A stretch of 6,609 nt of DNA from Pseudomonadota bacterium (GTDB taxonomy: Bacteria; Myxococcota; Myxococcia; Myxococcales; Anaeromyxobacteraceae), in the NCBI GenBank assembly GCA_023428085.1, contig JAEYZK010000267.1:1-6609 (forward strand). Reading direction: 5' to 3'. Positions within the stretch are counted from its first letter, which is position 1. Every line of letters starts with the position of its first letter. The translations under genes were made by a program, and so were the position numbers. Of this stretch, positions 4,809 to 6,609 are shown one piece after another. Under the pieces are notes generated by a model. The model did no database searches, had not been told where the DNA came from, and worked only from the letters and a program-made list of their open reading frames with translations.

Positions 4809-6263
4809 CTACCCCGGCCCGGCCGCCACCAGGGACACGCCCTCCCCCGCCCCGCCCACCCGCTGCACCGGGAGGTCCAGCCGCCGCAGCTGCTCCGCGT
4901 CCCACCGCTCGATCGCGTCGCGGCCGGCGACGTAGGTCCGGGCCGGGTTCGCGACCGGGTTCCGCACGCTGCGGATCTCGTGGCCGGAGGTGAGGACCAG
5001 CGACCGGTAGCGCGGCAGGGGGCTCGCGCCGAGGCGGTGCCACCAGTGGCGCGCCACGCGGGAGAGGCTGGAGAGCTCGCGGCAGATCCGCGGGTAGTGG
5101 TCCGCGAGCTCGTCCGGCCCGATCCGCTTCGGGGTGTGACAGATGGTGTAGCCGTCGAAGTCGCGGATCGTCGCGTCCGGCAGGATCCGCCCCTCCCGCG
5201 CGAGCGCCGCGAAGAACGGCGTCCCGGGGTACGGGCAGATGATGCCGACGAACGTGACCGAGAAGTAGCGCAGGTCGGAGAGGTACCCGGGCAGGCGCTC
5301 GAGGTACTCGTTCGTGTCGCCGTCGCTGCCGACGAGCAGCCCGAAGGAGAGCACGATCCCCTCCTCGTAGCACTGCTGCATCACGCGATCGACCTCGCGC
5401 AGGCGGTTCTGCGGCTTGTTCATCGTCCGGAGCGCCTCGGCGTCGAGCGACTCGAGCCCGGTGTAGACGTACCGGCAGCCGGCCCGCGCCATGAGGCGCA
5501 CGGTCTCGCGGTCGCGGAGCACGTCGAAGCTGGCGGCGCAGCCCCAGGTCTTGCGCAGGGGGGCGAGCCCCTCGCACAGCTCCCGCAGGAACTTGCGCGA
5601 GCCGCCGAGGTTGTTGTCGTAGAACCCGAACCAGTCGGAGAGCGCGCCGCCGAAGTTCCGGTTCCACGTGAGGCGCGCGCGGACGTCCTCGACGACGTCC
5701 TGCACCGGGCGGTACCGGTACCGCTCGCGGCCGGTGAGGACGCAGAAGCCGCAGGAGTAGGGGCACCCGCGCGACGCCTCGAGCGTGGGCAGCCGCACGC
5801 GGTTCCGCCGGTAGTCGATGAGATCCCAGCGCCAGGGGCGGACCGCGAGCTGCGCCGCGCGCGCGTCGTACCGGCGGCCGAGCCGCCCGTCCTCCGCGTC
5901 CTGCACGAGCTGCGGCACGTTCGCCTCGGGGTCCCCCGTGACCACCGCGTCGAACCACCGGAGGCAGTCCTCGGGGTAGAGCTCGGCGTGGCGGCCCCCG
6001 GCGACCGTCTTCATCCCGCGCGCGCGGAAGAGCGTCGAGAGCACCTTCGCGTGCTCGTACCCCGAGTGCAGGTACGAGAAGAAGACGAGATCCCAGTGGC
6101 GGTCGAGCGGGACGTCCTGCTCCTTCTCGTGGATGAGCTCGAGCTCGGCGGAGGGCGGGCAGAGCCCGGCGATCATCTCCGGGACCGCCGACTGCATCGG
6201 CGAGCGCTCCTTGCGCGGGAGGCGGGTCGGGTCGGTGTAGACGGCGATGATGGCGATGCGCAC
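4809..6263 (-). CDS. Cobalamin-binding-domain radical SAM protein, function unknown
   Basis: A 484-residue enzyme of the B12-binding radical SAM (BchE/P-methylase-like) superfamily. It should cleave S-adenosylmethionine at a [4Fe-4S] cluster; the reaction and substrate are not evident. The N-terminal domain starts with a Rossmann-like strand (MRIAIIAVYT) and contains GGRHAELYPED (89-99) and AVVTGDPEANVPQL (106-119), typical of the B12-binding domain in this group. The cluster motif is CPYSCGFC (C167, C171, C174; CxxxCxxC). Later marks are FYDNNLGG (214-221), YTGLESLD (267-274) in the SAM-binding region, and PYPGTPFF (344-351). The last 15 residues are low-complexity Gly/Ala. The start is GTG (6263-6261) with a poor Shine-Dalgarno, chosen because the first beta strand begins there; an ATG at 6197 would remove it. 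A hairpin lies 16 bases upstream. The stop is 19 bp from that of the convergent M6 gene. No peptide precursor or pathway partner is visible nearby. Family confident, role unknown. Confidence 0.9.
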   Translation of the reverse strand: MRIAIIAVYTDPTRLPRKERSPMQSAVPEMIAGLCPPSAELELIHEKEQDVPLDRHWDLVFFSYLHSGYEHAKVLSTLFRARGMKTVAGGRHAELYPEDCLRWFDAVVTGDPEANVPQLVQDAEDGRLGRRYDARAAQLAVRPWRWDLIDYRRNRVRLPTLEASRGCPYSCGFCVLTGRERYRYRPVQDVVEDVRARLTWNRNFGGALSDWFGFYDNNLGGSRKFLRELCEGLAPLRKTWGCAASFDVLRDRETVRLMARAGCRYVYTGLESLDAEALRTMNKPQNRLREVDRVMQQCYEEGIVLSFGLLVGSDGDTNEYLERLPGYLSDLRYFSVTFVGIICPYPGTPFFAALAREGRILPDATIRDFDGYTICHTPKRIGPDELADHYPRICRELSSLSRVARHWWHRLGASPLPRYRSLVLTSGHEIRSVRNPVANPARTYVAGRDAIERWDAEQLRRLDLPVQRVGGAGEGVSLVAAGPG

Positions 6264-6279
6264 GGTCGGTCCAGGGGTC

Positions 6280-6309
6280 GCGCGCCCTTCGAGGAGCCTC
6301 GGGGCGCGC
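6280..6309 (-). repeat. Near-perfect 30-bp inverted repeat (hairpin) before the radical SAM start codon
   Basis: GCGCGCCC (6280-6287) pairs with GGGCGCGC (6302-6309), and CGAG (6290-6293) pairs with CTCG (6298-6301). This leaves a four-base loop and a two-base TT bulge on one side. Twelve of twelve pairs are Watson-Crick. In the minus-strand transcript it ends 16 bases before the GTG at 6263. There is no U-run after it on that strand, so a classical terminator is unlikely. It could hinder or guide ribosome loading, stabilise the 5' end, or be a protein-binding site. Confidence 0.55.
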
Positions 6310-6384
6310 GAGGGAGAGAGGTGGCGCTCATGGTACGTCGAACGGTCGCGCGGGCGAGAGGGGTTCCGCGGGGGCTGGCTCCCT

Positions 6385-6609
6385 TCACAGGGGCGCCCCG
6401 ACCCCGAGCGCGCGCCGGAGCTCGTCCGCGCGCGCCCGGAACTCCTCCCGGCGCTCCGCGACGAGCGCGGCCGCGTCGCGGTAGGCGGCGAGGAGCCAGA
6501 GCCGGTTGGGCGACGGCTCGAGGACCGCGACGGCCTCGAGGACGAGCGCCCGGGCCCGCGCCGGGCGCCCCGCGTGCGCGGCCTCGAGGGCGCGGACGCG
6601 GAGGAGGGG
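6385..6609 (-). CDS. C-terminal end of an unrecognised helical, possibly TPR-like protein (partial)
   Basis: The frame is open from the window edge to a TGA at 6387-6385, giving 74 residues rich in Ala, Arg, Leu and Glu, with G or C in nearly every third position as in neighbouring genes. The segment RALEAAHAGRPARARALVLE followed by AVAVLEPSPNRLWLLAAY looks like paired helices with TPR-like spacing, ending in a charged helix (about 50-68) and a short GVGAPL tail. No catalytic motif is visible. It is on the same strand as the radical SAM gene, 121 bases upstream of it, so co-transcription is possible. The family cannot be named from this fragment. Confidence 0.6.
   Translation of the reverse strand, partial: PLLRVRALEAAHAGRPARARALVLEAVAVLEPSPNRLWLLAAYRDAAALVAERREEFRARADELRRALGVGAPL

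Noticed and set aside
4790..4818. Short inverted repeat GCCGG-ctacc-CCGGC at the junction of the convergent M6 and radical SAM genes
   Set aside because: Only five pairs, no U-run on either strand, and it overlaps the radical SAM stop codon. It is not supportable as a bidirectional terminator.
2404..4935. An 843-codon plus-strand open frame overlapping the M6 peptidase
   Set aside because: Out-of-frame shadow of the peptidase: Arg-rich, no signal peptide or domain, whereas the frame at 2552-4789 has complete M6 motifs.
4495..5958. A 487-codon minus-strand open frame overlapping the radical SAM gene
   Set aside because: Shifted frame of the radical SAM gene, Arg/Ala/Pro-rich with no motifs. 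It also runs into the peptidase gene's opposite strand.
6264..6388. Small minus-strand frame beginning ATGAGCGCC near 6331
   Set aside because: No Shine-Dalgarno, it overlaps the radical SAM start in another frame, and it yields an Arg/Ser/Pro-rich product. It is most likely leader sequence.

Overview
The window is very GC-rich (about 70% by eye), and its coding regions nearly always have G or C in the third codon position. It carries three complete genes and two genes cut by the window edges. The organism looks like a high-GC Gram-negative saprophyte or predator. The evidence is a GH11 xylanase lipoprotein, a secreted M6 metallopeptidase with InlB-type repeats and a Cys/hydrophobic/Arg tail resembling myxobacterial sorting signals, and a bacterial TMTC-like membrane glycosyltransferase with TPRs. 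Myxococcota or a neighbouring deltaproteobacterial-type lineage is my best guess. Nothing here proves it, and Acidobacteria or an uncultured high-GC phylum remain possible.

Layout. (1) 1-289, minus: N-terminal 96 residues of a lipoprotein GH11 endo-xylanase, running off the left edge. (2) 290-487: a compact regulatory region. Read along the minus strand, it holds an intrinsic terminator for the upstream gene, a perfect 7+7 bp palindrome, a promoter with a perfect TTGACA box, a leader hairpin followed by a short U-run (attenuator-like), and a good Shine-Dalgarno. (3) 488-2350, minus: polytopic GT-C/TMTC-type glycosyltransferase with a C-terminal TPR domain. Third-position base use, a strong Shine-Dalgarno and a promoter all favour a GTG start at 2350 over the upstream ATG at 2461. 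(4) 2351-2551: divergent intergenic region. (5) 2552-4789, plus: secreted M6 metallopeptidase. (6) 4809-6263, minus: cobalamin-binding-domain radical SAM enzyme, convergent with the peptidase and separated by 19 bp. (7) 6264-6384: spacer with a near-perfect 30-bp hairpin just before the radical SAM start. (8) 6385-6609, minus: C-terminal 74 residues of a helical, possibly TPR-like protein running off the right edge.

How the genes relate. The xylanase and the M6 peptidase fit an exported polymer-degrading repertoire. The TMTC-like protein would glycosylate or modify envelope or exported substrates, but its target is unknown. The radical SAM enzyme has no recognisable biosynthetic partners in view. 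No mobile element, CRISPR array, tRNA/rRNA or defence cassette is visible. The region reads as ordinary chromosomal accessory content. Its more interesting parts are the xylanase leader, the peptidase C-terminal tail, and the orphan radical SAM enzyme with its upstream hairpin.
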